DNA from: Gudongella sp034006985
GTDB taxonomy: Bacteria; Bacillota; Clostridia; Tissierellales; Tissierellaceae
DNA length: 64,000 nucleotides
Direction: 5' to 3'
NCBI GenBank assembly: GCA_034006985.1
Contig: JAVERT010000005.1
Coordinates: forward strand, 1 to 64,000
The notes under the pieces were generated by a model, which ran no database searches, was not told where the DNA came from, and saw only the letters and a list, made by a program, of their open reading frames with translations. Positions 35,138-43,806 of this stretch are shown here, one piece after another. The translations under genes and the position numbers were made by a program. The stretch's first letter is position 1; every line of letters begins with the position of its first letter.

Positions 35138-36001
35138 ATGAAAAAAAACAGGACTCTAAGGATTATAAGTATAGTTTTATCGCTCATATTTATATTTGGT
35201 AGCTTTGTATACGCAGATAGCGATACTGTAGTTACACTTGGTAAAGACTTAGATGATGCACAAAGAAAGCAGATACTTGAACTTTTTAAAGTAGATGAAC
35301 AAGATGTTAAGATACTAGATGTAAACAATCAGGAAGAAAGAAAGTATTTAGAAGGAGTAGCTACAGAAGCTCAGCTTGGTAAATTGACTTTGAGTTCAGC
35401 TTATGTGGAATTATTAGACGAAGGTTCTGGAATAGAAGTTGAAACTTATAATATATCTTGGGTTACAAAAGAGATGTATGCAAATGCACTAGTTACAGCA
35501 GGTGTTAAAAATGCTAAGGTAATAGCAGCGGCACCGTTCCCAGTATCTGGTACAGGAGCTCTTACAGGCATTCTAAAGGCATTCGAACAAGCAACTGGGC
35601 AGAAGATAAGTGAAGAGCAAAAAAAGGTAGCTAACGAGGAAGTTGTACGAGTTGGTGAACTTGGAGAAGAAATTGGCCAAGATAAAGCTTCAGAACTGTA
35701 TAGAATAGTAAAAGAAGAGATAATAGGAAAAGATATAACTGATCCCGAAGAAATCAAAAAAATTATAATAGAAATTGCGGGTGGTCTTGATATAAATCTA
35801 AACGAGGACCAAATTCAAAATATCGGTGGACTTATGGAAAAAATAACCAGTCTTGATTTAAATATCGAAACTATAAAAGATCAACTTAAGGATATTGGAA
35901 ATAAATTAGATGATACCATACAAAAAACCGAAGAGGTAAAGTCTCTACTTCAAAGGATCTTTGATGCTATAAAAGATTTCTTTAACTCTATATTTAAATG
36001 A
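35138..36001 (+). CDS. DUF1002 exported protein (YpuA-like)
   Basis: 287-aa protein with an N-terminal signal peptide (basic start, hydrophobic 9-24, ending near VYADS). The rest matches DUF1002 as known from Bacillus YpuA: VTLGKDLDDAQRKQILELF near residue 32, a conserved Asn-Ile-Ser segment and AAPFPVSGTGALTGILKAFEQATG in the middle, then a long charged helical region (about 165-287). Function unknown. Start ATG 35138 after AGAGGTG. Single-gene unit ending in a 40-bp palindromic hairpin. Confidence 0.85.
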   Translation: MKKNRTLRIISIVLSLIFIFGSFVYADSDTVVTLGKDLDDAQRKQILELFKVDEQDVKILDVNNQEERKYLEGVATEAQLGKLTLSSAYVELLDEGSGIEVETYNISWVTKEMYANALVTAGVKNAKVIAAAPFPVSGTGALTGILKAFEQATGQKISEEQKKVANEEVVRVGELGEEIGQDKASELYRIVKEEIIGKDITDPEEIKKIIIEIAGGLDINLNEDQIQNIGGLMEKITSLDLNIETIKDQLKDIGNKLDDTIQKTEEVKSLLQRIFDAIKDFFNSIFK

Positions 36002-36027
36002 TATGAATTTATGAAATCAAAAAATGA

Positions 36028-36067
36028 AAAAGCTGAAGCTAAAAAGATCTTTTTAGCTTCAGCTTTT
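36028..36067. terminator. 40-bp perfect palindrome terminator between DUF1002 gene and transketolase
   Basis: A perfect 20+20 inverted repeat with AAAA and TTTT ends; core CTGAAGCTAAAAAGAT and complement. It ends the rightward DUF1002 gene and, from the other side, lies downstream of the transketolase pair. Member of the TAAAAAGAT hairpin family seen here three times. Confidence 0.8.
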
Positions 36068-36137
36068 AAAATTATGATTTGTTGTTAGAATAACAAAATA
36101 GTCATTATAAATTTGCTTCCTATATATAGGCACTTTA

Positions 36138-37115
36138 TTATTTGTTTTTCTTTCCTATTATATCTTTAACAAGAGCTACTATATTACCACTAGTAAGCCC
36201 AAAAGCCTTCATTAAATCAAGCGGATTACCAGATTCACCAAATCTATCATTAATACCAATAGATTTAACTATAACTGGGCATTCCTCTGCAAGTACTTCC
36301 TTAATAGCACTTCCCATCCCTCCAGCTAATTGATGCTCCTCAACCGTTACAATTGCTCCTGTTTTTTTAGCTGCTTCTATTATTGTATCTCGATCTAATG
36401 GTTTTATTGTATGATTGTTTATTACCATTGCACTAATACCTTCCTTTGAAAGCTCCTCAGCTGCCACCAAGCTTTCATAAACCATGGCTCCGCAGGCTAT
36501 AATAGCTACATCTGACCCATCTCTTAAACAATAAGCTTTCCCAATTTCAAATGGTGTGTTTTCATCTGTTATTACAGGTACTTTTTCTCTTCCAAAACGG
36601 ATATATATGGGTCCATAGGATTCTGCTGCAGCTAAAGTAGCCTTTTTAGTTTCATAATAATCCGATGGTACCACTACTCTCATATTCGGTAAACATCTCA
36701 TTATAGATATTTCCTCTAGTGCTTGATGGGTTGCACCATCTGGTCCAACCGATATACCACCATGTGCACCTCCGAGCTTAACATTTAAATTACTATAACA
36801 TACCGTAGTCCGTATTTGATCCCAAGCCCTACCTGCAAGGAAAACTCCATAGTTAGTAACAAATGGTATCTTTCCTGAAAGACTCAAACCTGCAGCAATG
36901 CCCATCTGATTTTGTTCAGCTATTCCTATGTTGAAAAATCTTTCTGGAAATCGATTTTTAAACATATCTACTTTCACAGAGGAAGTTATATCAGCGCCTA
37001 ATGCCACTATGTCTTTATTTTTTTCTCCAGCCTCAAGAAGGCCTTGACCATAACCTTCCCTGGTGAGTCTTAATTCTGGATGCTTTAAATCTATCTTGTT
37101 TTCGATTATAAACAT
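36138..37115 (-). CDS. Transketolase, C-terminal subunit
   Basis: 325-aa second half of a split transketolase: pyrimidine-binding and C-terminal domains. Evident are NIGIAEQNQMGIAAGLSLSG (with the catalytic Glu that activates TPP), GGISVGPDGATHQALEEI and VTVEEHQLAGGMGSAIKE. It works with the next gene product to move two-carbon units between sugar phosphates. Start ATG 37115 after AAGGAGGG. 18 bases after the N-terminal subunit gene, same transcript. Confidence 0.92.
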   Translation of the reverse strand: MFIIENKIDLKHPELRLTREGYGQGLLEAGEKNKDIVALGADITSSVKVDMFKNRFPERFFNIGIAEQNQMGIAAGLSLSGKIPFVTNYGVFLAGRAWDQIRTTVCYSNLNVKLGGAHGGISVGPDGATHQALEEISIMRCLPNMRVVVPSDYYETKKATLAAAESYGPIYIRFGREKVPVITDENTPFEIGKAYCLRDGSDVAIIACGAMVYESLVAAEELSKEGISAMVINNHTIKPLDRDTIIEAAKKTGAIVTVEEHQLAGGMGSAIKEVLAEECPVIVKSIGINDRFGESGNPLDLMKAFGLTSGNIVALVKDIIGKKNK

Positions 37116-37133
37116 AATATTGACCCTCCTTTT

Positions 37134-37952
37134 CTAGCTTAATTCAGATAATGCAACTTCTAACTCCTCTTTATTCGGGGCTTTACCGTGCCAACCTGGA
37201 TTGTTCTCCATAAAGGATACGCCTTTTCCCTTTATAGTATTTGCTAATATAATTGTAGGTTTTCCTTTATATTCAGAAGCATTTATAAAACCTTTTTCTA
37301 TTTCTTCAAAATTATGCCCATCAATTTCTATTACATTCCAATTAAATGCTAACCATTTATCTTTAAACGGAGCAATATTCATTACATCCTCCACTTTCCC
37401 ATCAATCTGGAGTCTGTTACAATCTACAACTGCACAAAGATTATCTAGTTTATAGTGTCCCGCTGCCATTGCTGCTTCCCAGATCTGACCTTCCTGGGTT
37501 TCTCCATCTCCCATCATACAATATACACGATAAGTATCATTATTACTTCTTGCACCAAGTGCTATTCCAGTTGCAATAGAAAGTCCCTGTCCTAAAGAGC
37601 CTGTAGAAACATCAAGTCCTGGAGTTTTGTGCATATCCGGGTGTCCTTGTAGTATACTCCCAAATTTTCTTAATGTTTTTAACTCCTTAGGGTCAAAATA
37701 TCCAACATCTGCTAATATTGCATACAAGGCTGGAGCTATATGCCCTTTTGAAAGTATAAATCTGTCCCTTCCCACCCAATCTGGATTTTTAGGATCATGC
37801 TCCATAATATTATTATAAAGTACTGTTAAAATATCAATTGCAGATAATGATCCACCTGTATGACCTGAACCTGCATAATAAAGCATGTTCAATATACTAA
37901 TCCTTAATTGCTTTGCCTTTTCTTCTAATTGTTCTAAATTTAATTTATTCAT
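37134..37952 (-). CDS. Transketolase, N-terminal subunit
   Basis: 272-aa TPP-phosphate-binding half. The TPP motif runs GDGETQEGQIWEAA ... Asn in VVDCNRLQID; early SGHTGGSLSAIDILTVLY, GHPDMHKTPG, STGSLGQGLSIATG are standard. Split transketolases of this kind are common in Clostridia and archaea. Start ATG 37952 after AAGGAGG. Upstream lies a 265-base gap with the divergent ferredoxin-like gene. No other pentose-phosphate gene is adjacent except ribokinase 5 kb away, so the pair is a stand-alone unit; a deoxyxylulose- or dihydroxyacetone-type synthase is less likely by motif. Confidence 0.92.
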   Translation of the reverse strand: MNKLNLEQLEEKAKQLRISILNMLYYAGSGHTGGSLSAIDILTVLYNNIMEHDPKNPDWVGRDRFILSKGHIAPALYAILADVGYFDPKELKTLRKFGSILQGHPDMHKTPGLDVSTGSLGQGLSIATGIALGARSNNDTYRVYCMMGDGETQEGQIWEAAMAAGHYKLDNLCAVVDCNRLQIDGKVEDVMNIAPFKDKWLAFNWNVIEIDGHNFEEIEKGFINASEYKGKPTIILANTIKGKGVSFMENNPGWHGKAPNKEELEVALSELS

Positions 37953-38162
37953 TTTAACCTCCTTATTATACAGTTACTAGTTAATTGTAGAACTTTAGCA
38001 ATAGATTTGTTACTATGTTTCTTATATTGAAATGGCTATACTAACTTAATGAGTCACGGACATTAACAAATAGTTCTAATTCTGCTACAAACAATCTTCT
38101 ATATTTCAAAATATTACCATACTATAAATCTATTGATTATGTAATTTAAAATAAAAGATTAC

Positions 38163-38191
38163 TTTACATATACCCTGTGCGGGTATATAAT
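38163..38191 (+). promoter_or_regulatory. Promoter with CsoR-type operator in the spacer
   Basis: TTTACA (38163-38168), 17-base spacer, TATAAT (38186-38191). The spacer is almost filled by a perfect 8+5+8 inverted repeat ATATACCC-TGTGC-GGGTATAT (38168-38188). TACCC-N5-GGGTA between -35 and -10 resembles operators of CsoR-family metal or sulfur sensors (for example the Bacillus copZA site). No CsoR gene is in the window. Confidence 0.65.
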
Positions 38192-38217
38192 CAAATAAAA
38201 ATATCAGGAGGGTTATA

Positions 38218-38445
38218 TTGAAGAAAAACAACAATAAAAGTAAGGTTAAAAAAACTAAAAAGGCATTCATAATAGAATCAAAATGTGATAAGTCTCCATT
38301 TTGCCCAGTAAAGAGAGTTTGTCCAACAGGAGCAGTGGAACGAGCTGGTTTTTTTATGGGCAAGGTAATAATTAATGATGAAAAATGCATTGGTTGTGGT
38401 AAATGTATTTCTGTATGTCCTCATTCAGCAGTTACATTTAGATAA
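38218..38445 (+). CDS. 2[4Fe-4S] ferredoxin-like protein
   Basis: 75 aa from a TTG at 38218, 4-5 bases after AGGAGGG. Strongly basic N-terminus (about 9 Lys in 16 residues), then Cys-rich sequence CDKSPFCPVKRVCP and a regular CIGCGKCISVCPHSAV. The second set is a canonical cluster motif; the first has CxxxxxCxxxxxC spacing, longer than CxxCxxCxxxC, so the first cluster may be modified or absent. Electron transfer or metal-related role; its promoter carries a CsoR-type operator, suggesting control by copper, another metal or persulfide. Single gene with its own terminator. Confidence 0.8.
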   Translation: MKKNNNKSKVKKTKKAFIIESKCDKSPFCPVKRVCPTGAVERAGFFMGKVIINDEKCIGCGKCISVCPHSAVTFR

Positions 38446-38457
38446 TTATTACATACA

Positions 38458-38487
38458 AAAGTGCTACTTGAAATTGAGTAGCACTTT
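38458..38487 (+). terminator. Terminator of the ferredoxin-like gene
   Basis: AAAGTGCTACT/AGTAGCACTTT arms (38458-38468 and 38477-38487) followed by TTATTTTT. Confidence 0.85.
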
Positions 38488-38618
38488 TTATTTTTATGCT
38501 ATTCCTCGCTAAATTAAAGGCCTTCTAATAATAAAAAACACTCCTTATTTAATTCTAGCAAAACAATTATTTGTTTGCAATATTTAACCAAGTTTATAAT
38601 TTATTATTAAAAAATTGA

Positions 38619-38646
38619 AACTAAAAAGATATTTATCTTTTTAGTT
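38619..38646 (-). terminator. Terminator of the HD-GYP gene (TAAAAAGAT family)
   Basis: 12-bp perfect arms (38619-38630, 38635-38646), core AACTAAAAAGAT; leftward it is followed by TTTCAATTTTTT. Third member of the hairpin family at 34511 and 36028. Confidence 0.75.
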
Positions 38647-38704
38647 CCAGCAATCATTTTCTATATTTATAACTTTTTCTTTAACATCTTTTAGTTTCTA
38701 TATT

Positions 38705-39802
38705 TTATTTACTTATCATATCAATAAAAATGTCAACCAATACTGGATTTAATCCAATTCCAGCATCATACCGCAATATTCCTAGGATCTGTTCATGGTC
38801 AAGTGGTGGTCTATATGGTCTATTGCTTCTAAGAGCATCATAAATATCTGCAATGCTGATTAGCTGACTAACAAAATGTGGTTTCCATCCATAATCAATC
38901 GTCGGGTATCCACCACCATTGTATTTAATGTGGTGTTCCAAAGCAACCAATATTGCTATCCTAGGCATCTCCTGTTGATTACACAAATACATAACACCCT
39001 TTAGAGTATGTGATTTGATTATTTCAAATTCCTTGGGTGTTAATGGTCCAGTTTTGTTTAGTATCTCTTTTGGAACAAGTATCTTTCCAACATCATGCAT
39101 TAATGCTGCATAGATTATATCCAATAATAGCGGTCCACTTATACCAATATGCTCTGCAAAGGACATTGACAGCAAGGCTACATTAATAGTATGTACATAT
39201 GTATATTCATCCTCACTTTTAATATCCGATAAGTATTTCAATGGACTTACAGAATAGCCGAAAAACTCCATCATATCCGCAGAAAGACTTTTAACTGTAT
39301 TAAAGTTCATTGGCTTATTCACATCCAGATTCTTTAACATCAAAAGAAAATTTTGAGATGAATCCAAGTCTAGTACTGACTCAACCTTATCCTTATTGAT
39401 CCCCCTTTTGTCTATAAAGATTTTCCCCAGCAATATATGTGGATAATCAGATGATTTTAAGTCTCCTGAGGCAAAGGTCTCTTTGAGAAACACAGCAAAT
39501 TCTACCTCTTCCAATCCTTTCAAAAAAACAATTTGATCAATGTCGACTTGATTCAATGCCTTAGTCAGTGACTGGCTGACTTTGCCAATGCCAATAACCG
39601 GCTTTTGATTAACCAATATAATTTCATTGAATACACCTATATTTAACTCTTCCTCGGTCTGAAAAATTTCGGATAGAATCGTCACAACCCGCTCAACATA
39701 TAGTATAGCTTGCGGATGCTTATCAGAGTATAATTTTATAGAATTTATAGCCCCTAGTAGTGCAAGCAAAATCTGGTCATTTTTATCTAGACTTGTGCTC
39801 AT
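38705..39802 (-). CDS. HD-GYP-type phosphohydrolase with N-terminal extra domain
   Basis: 365 aa. Residues about 1-150 form an extra domain of unknown role; about 185-360 are an HD-GYP-like domain, a family that degrades cyclic di-GMP. Metal ligands visible: H204, the HDVGKI core at 236-241, H265 and HH at 290-291. The GYP loop reads HHIKYNGGGYP where active enzymes usually have HHExxDGxGYP, so one Glu and one Asp are replaced and activity or specificity may differ. Start ATG 39802 after TAGGAG lies 20 bases inside the end of the upstream gene, so the pair is translationally coupled. Possibly a scaffold plus phosphodiesterase. Confidence 0.8.
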   Translation of the reverse strand: MSTSLDKNDQILLALLGAINSIKLYSDKHPQAILYVERVVTILSEIFQTEEELNIGVFNEIILVNQKPVIGIGKVSQSLTKALNQVDIDQIVFLKGLEEVEFAVFLKETFASGDLKSSDYPHILLGKIFIDKRGINKDKVESVLDLDSSQNFLLMLKNLDVNKPMNFNTVKSLSADMMEFFGYSVSPLKYLSDIKSEDEYTYVHTINVALLSMSFAEHIGISGPLLLDIIYAALMHDVGKILVPKEILNKTGPLTPKEFEIIKSHTLKGVMYLCNQQEMPRIAILVALEHHIKYNGGGYPTIDYGWKPHFVSQLISIADIYDALRSNRPYRPPLDHEQILGILRYDAGIGLNPVLVDIFIDMISK

Positions 39803-41567
39803 GACTTACTCCTAACAAATATTTTTTTACGATCTTAAGCTTTTTCGGTGATATCGTAAACCATTTTCTCATCAATTGCTTTTCCAAATTCTGATAAGTT
39901 GGATCATCAATTGATGAAATGGTGTCGATTGCTTTCAATATGAATTTCAGATTATCCTCGCTAATGTATATGGTCCTAATTCTACCTATTAAAGCCTCAG
40001 TGGATTCTGTGATTTTGTACTCTCTAATCAAATCAAGTAATCCAAAAACCAAATCATCTTTACCATTTTGAATAATATGTTCTATCTCATGTTTAATCTT
40101 GTCGTCATTCTGTGTTAAAAGTATCTTGATTGCCAGTAGTTTTGCATCTGCTAAGTCATGGGCTAAAAGTTGCAACGAACAATCATGTGGAATTGCTCCT
40201 AAATTATTTTCAATTATTGGCATTAACAATGAAATGTTGCGTTTTGGGTCACTAATAATTTTTTTGATAACTTGAAAGACCACAGTCTCACCAAACAACA
40301 AAATCAGACTCAGAATATTCCTTCTGATCGCTACGTCAGATTCTTCAATATATGAATCTATTAGCCAGCTAACATTTTTCGGACCACTCACCTTTAGAAT
40401 TTCCAAAACATGATCGTCACTGTATGCATTGTTATTCTTGATTTCTTCAGATAATCTGTGAACTGTTGAATCCTGTTTAAGATATGAACTTACCAATTTA
40501 TTATTTGAAATTGAATGTATAAAATGCCAATCGTGATTCTCCAGAAACTCATCAATAAAATTATGGATACTCTTTACAAAACTATCATACAAATCTTTAT
40601 CCAATTCATTCTTTGTTAAACGTACCAGTGCCGTTACAATCGTTTTATTAATAAGAACTTTATCAAACAGATCAATTCCGTTTAATTTATCTAAATACCC
40701 CATATCAAATGCCAATAGGCTCTGAAGATGTTCCCTGTAATCTTCAGAAACATACAATTCATATGCTTCCCTCTCGATTAGCTTGTTTACTTGACCATAG
40801 CTCATCTCATCACCAGATTTAGCTCTTCTGTCATCACCTGCAATTTTTCTGGCAGAATCTAAAGCTCCAAGTAGCTCTAATAGCGAAGGAGAAATGGAAT
40901 TTTCACTTGCCTTAGCCCTTTTAAAAATTTCCGAAACCACATCGTCTGATAATCCCTCAATAAAATCCGGCACCTCATCCTGTGGCATTTTGATTATATC
41001 TTCTATGGCCATGTCAATGAGCTCATTTTCCTTCAGAGAACTGATATTGGGGTTAAAGCTCTCCAAAGCTTCATATAATAGGTTTTTGCTTTTAACACCA
41101 TCAACAGAATAAATTTGTTCTTCATTTTCATAAGCGTAGTTAATACTACTGTAATCTATCTCTTCAATTTCAATTGAAGAGATATTATGGATGGAAAATT
41201 GAATATCTGGATGATATAACAGTTTGCTTCTATTGGGTATGGAATTTAATAAATATAAAAAATCCTGAATAGCTTCCAATTCAATTCCCGGATTCAAGGT
41301 TATAGAAAGGATACCACGACCACCAAGTAATTGTGATAAATATGCTCCTTTTTGGTTATTCTCACCATACTCCACATCGTTAATAACCAGATTGTTTCCT
41401 AAAGCCTTTATTCTAATCTTGGGTATAGTGTTGTCATACAATTCATTTATTACCTCAAGTAAACCCACAGTGGCCTGATCTACAAAATCATGCCCATGTG
41501 CATACAAAAGATATTTCTTCTCTAATATAACTAAATCGTCTAATAACTCATCGTATTTGGCTTTCAA
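39783..41567 (-). CDS. Large helical (HEAT-like) protein coupled to the HD-GYP gene
   Basis: 594 aa, cytosolic, no signal or membrane segment. The first 125 residues resemble the N-terminal domain of the next gene in pattern (a short NxLVIND-type strand, then I-x-x-I, then a helix with ELEAIQDFLYLL). After about 280 it is almost all paired helices with DVAIRRNILSLILLFG and similar repeats, like HEAT/ARM scaffolds. Start TTG 41567 has only a weak site (GGGGTAGA). I know of HEAT-like plus HD-GYP pairs in environmental bacteria but not a function. Nothing else is in the transcript. Confidence 0.65.
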   Translation of the reverse strand: MKAKYDELLDDLVILEKKYLLYAHGHDFVDQATVGLLEVINELYDNTIPKIRIKALGNNLVINDVEYGENNQKGAYLSQLLGGRGILSITLNPGIELEAIQDFLYLLNSIPNRSKLLYHPDIQFSIHNISSIEIEEIDYSSINYAYENEEQIYSVDGVKSKNLLYEALESFNPNISSLKENELIDMAIEDIIKMPQDEVPDFIEGLSDDVVSEIFKRAKASENSISPSLLELLGALDSARKIAGDDRRAKSGDEMSYGQVNKLIEREAYELYVSEDYREHLQSLLAFDMGYLDKLNGIDLFDKVLINKTIVTALVRLTKNELDKDLYDSFVKSIHNFIDEFLENHDWHFIHSISNNKLVSSYLKQDSTVHRLSEEIKNNNAYSDDHVLEILKVSGPKNVSWLIDSYIEESDVAIRRNILSLILLFGETVVFQVIKKIISDPKRNISLLMPIIENNLGAIPHDCSLQLLAHDLADAKLLAIKILLTQNDDKIKHEIEHIIQNGKDDLVFGLLDLIREYKITESTEALIGRIRTIYISEDNLKFILKAIDTISSIDDPTYQNLEKQLMRKWFTISPKKLKIVKKYLLGVSHEHKSR

Positions 41568-41709
41568 AATAATCTACCCCATATTTTATCTTTCAATATA
41601 TTTAGCTAATTAAACAACATAAGCATATTCTTACCAAGATTGGTTATTTACTTTTTATTATATCATTTTCACAAATTATATGTTAATCACTTAATAACGG
41701 TATATTTAT

Positions 41710-42093
41710 TTATTTAGCTCTAATTACTTCTACTTCATAGCCATCTGGATCTGATACAAAATAATATTTTGGAGGACTTCCAGGTAAGCCTGTTAATTCT
41801 GAAACTTTATAGCCCATTTCAATATGTCTTTCTCTAGATGCTTCTAAGTCTGTTGAAGAAACTGCTATATGACTAAATCCATTTCCAATTACATATGGCT
41901 TTTCTGGATTATAATTATATGTCAATTCCAAATCATAATATCCATCTTTATCTGTTAAAAATACCAAGGTAAATTCATGTTCAGGAAAATCACTTCTTCT
42001 TATTTCAATTAATCCTAGGGCGTTTTTATAAAACTCCACCGACTTCTCCAAATCCATTACTCTAATGCATGTGTGTAACATTTTATATTCCAT
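41710..42093 (-). CDS. gloA: Glyoxalase I-like (VOC superfamily) protein
   Basis: 127-aa single vicinal-oxygen-chelate domain. It starts KMLHTCIRVMDLEKSVEFYKNALG and ends FVSDPDGYEVEVIRA; metal ligands of lactoylglutathione lyase are consistent: His in MLHTC, Glu in HEFTLVF-type strand, His in GFSHIAVS, Glu in VEVI. It probably detoxifies methylglyoxal or a similar ketoaldehyde; Firmicutes may use a thiol other than glutathione. Start ATG 42093 after AAGGAGG. Single gene; no obvious partner. Confidence 0.88.
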   Translation of the reverse strand: MEYKMLHTCIRVMDLEKSVEFYKNALGLIEIRRSDFPEHEFTLVFLTDKDGYYDLELTYNYNPEKPYVIGNGFSHIAVSSTDLEASRERHIEMGYKVSELTGLPGSPPKYYFVSDPDGYEVEVIRAK

Positions 42094-42291
42094 AATTAAT
42101 CCTCCTTGCTAGTTGGTTGCACTTTAATTTTACTTAACGTATCTATATTATATACCCATTTAGTTTATATTCTTCGCTTCTATTTTTTTATAGTCTATTA
42201 AATATAGCTTTCAATTGTATATTACTATTGGAAACTATTAGAATATTGAGTAGATTATTATGTTAATATATATAATGAGGTGTTTAATATT

Positions 42292-43665
42292 ATGGAAAAT
42301 ATAAAATTGCATATCTATAGCGTCAATGATTTTCATGGAGAGATTGAATCCTTGGTATGGAAAGATAAAGCAGATGATTCTGTATTAAATAATACTGGAG
42401 TAAAACTTTTTTCATTTCTGAAAAAGGTAAGGGAAGAAAATGAAAATGCTATTATTCTATCAGTAGGAGATATGTTTCAAGTACAACCAAAAATTTCAAA
42501 AGATTTCAATACTTTAACTTCATTATTGGTAAGAGAAGTTGGCTTTGATGGTATGGCTATTGGTAATCACGAATTTGATTGTTTAGCAAATACTGAAGAT
42601 TATTTTTCAAAACTTGCCTCTATAGTCGAATGCCCTTTAATATGCTGTAATTTATACCACGGCTCGGTGGATAAAAAAGCATCTGGCATTGTAACTAGTA
42701 AAATAATTAATGTTTCTAATATAAAACTAGGATTAATCGGAGTAGTTACACCACAGTGTGTTGATCTTTGCACAAAAGAAGAACTAGGCGATTATATAAT
42801 CAACCACGCAAAGGATGATATTAAGATAGAAATTCTCAAACTCAAGTCCTTTGGTGTTAACTCAATAGTATTATTAGCCCATATGGATATTTATTATAGT
42901 GAAGAAAGCAATAAAATCGAAGGAGAGTTACTAGATATTTTAAGCGAATTTGATAATACAGATATTAAATTAGTATTATCCGGTCACTCTCATCAATATA
43001 TAAATGAAAATATTAATGGTATACCAGTAGTACAAGCAGGTGCCTATGGAGAAGCTTTATCTTATAGTAAAATATCATTTGACCATATGACTAATCACGC
43101 AAAAATAGATAAGTTAGAAATAATAAAAATATCCGAACTTAATAATTTTGAAATTCATCCTAAAATTGAAGAAATCACTCTGAGGTATCTAAACGAAAAT
43201 TATGTTGAAAAACAACTTATCACTAATCTCCCTTTAGATATGGGACCTTCTAATATTCATAACACCGAGTGGATGAAATATGTTGTAGAGTTTATTCGAG
43301 AATATACCTTAGCTGATATAGCTATAATTAATCATAAGTTTTTTAGAAAACCACTTCCTGTTGGAGAAATCTATGATCAGGATATATTAGCAAATATTCC
43401 CTTTAGAAATTCTTTATTTTCTATGAAAGTAAGTGGAAACTTATTATTGGAAATTTTTAATAACTATGGAAATGATATTTTAAGGGGTGCTATCTTCTCT
43501 GAATTTAGCCTTAAAGATATAATTATTGATAAGGAATACACTTTAGCCACCACAGATTTCATTGCAGATGGAGGTGATTCCTTCACTCTACTTAAAAGAG
43601 GAACCCAAAGGAATAATCATAGTATTATTATTCAAGATATCATAATGGATAGACTTCTAAACTAA
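42292..43665 (+). CDS. UshA/YunD-like metallophosphoesterase (5'-nucleotidase family), no signal peptide
   Basis: 457-aa two-domain protein. N-terminal metallophosphatase core: HIYSVNDFHGEIESL (metal Asp and His), SVGDMFQVQP, GNHEFD, and SGHSHQY; the C-terminal 5'-nucleotidase domain begins around 290 and ends near the stop. No signal peptide, so cytosolic, like Bacillus YunD. A GTG at 42280 abuts the GAGGTG site, so the ATG at 42292 is preferred. Expected substrates: nucleotides, nucleotide sugars or cyclic nucleotides. It has its own terminator; the ABC importer behind it is a separate unit. Confidence 0.85.
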   Translation: MENIKLHIYSVNDFHGEIESLVWKDKADDSVLNNTGVKLFSFLKKVREENENAIILSVGDMFQVQPKISKDFNTLTSLLVREVGFDGMAIGNHEFDCLANTEDYFSKLASIVECPLICCNLYHGSVDKKASGIVTSKIINVSNIKLGLIGVVTPQCVDLCTKEELGDYIINHAKDDIKIEILKLKSFGVNSIVLLAHMDIYYSEESNKIEGELLDILSEFDNTDIKLVLSGHSHQYINENINGIPVVQAGAYGEALSYSKISFDHMTNHAKIDKLEIIKISELNNFEIHPKIEEITLRYLNENYVEKQLITNLPLDMGPSNIHNTEWMKYVVEFIREYTLADIAIINHKFFRKPLPVGEIYDQDILANIPFRNSLFSMKVSGNLLLEIFNNYGNDILRGAIFSEFSLKDIIIDKEYTLATTDFIADGGDSFTLLKRGTQRNNHSIIIQDIIMDRLLN

Positions 43666-43693
43666 TATTAATAAACTAAATAGTATTAATTTA

Positions 43694-43720
43694 TAACATA
43701 TAGATAAAATCTATATGTTA
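43694..43720 (+). terminator. Terminator of the metallophosphoesterase gene
   Basis: 12-bp perfect arms TAACATATAGAT/ATCTATATGTTA (43694-43705, 43709-43720) with seven T after it. Confidence 0.88.
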
Positions 43721-43743
43721 TTTTTTTGTATAAATAATAGTAA

Positions 43744-43773
43744 TTGGACACTAAAATTCCTTAATAGTATAAT
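43744..43773 (+). promoter_or_regulatory. Promoter of the ABC-importer operon
   Basis: TTGGAC (43744-43749), 18-base spacer, perfect TATAAT (43768-43773). The ATG is 33 bases downstream, with AAGGAGTTG before it. Confidence 0.75.
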
Positions 43774-43806
43774 TAACAAATGTCTTTAACCTAAGGAGTT
43801 GAATAT

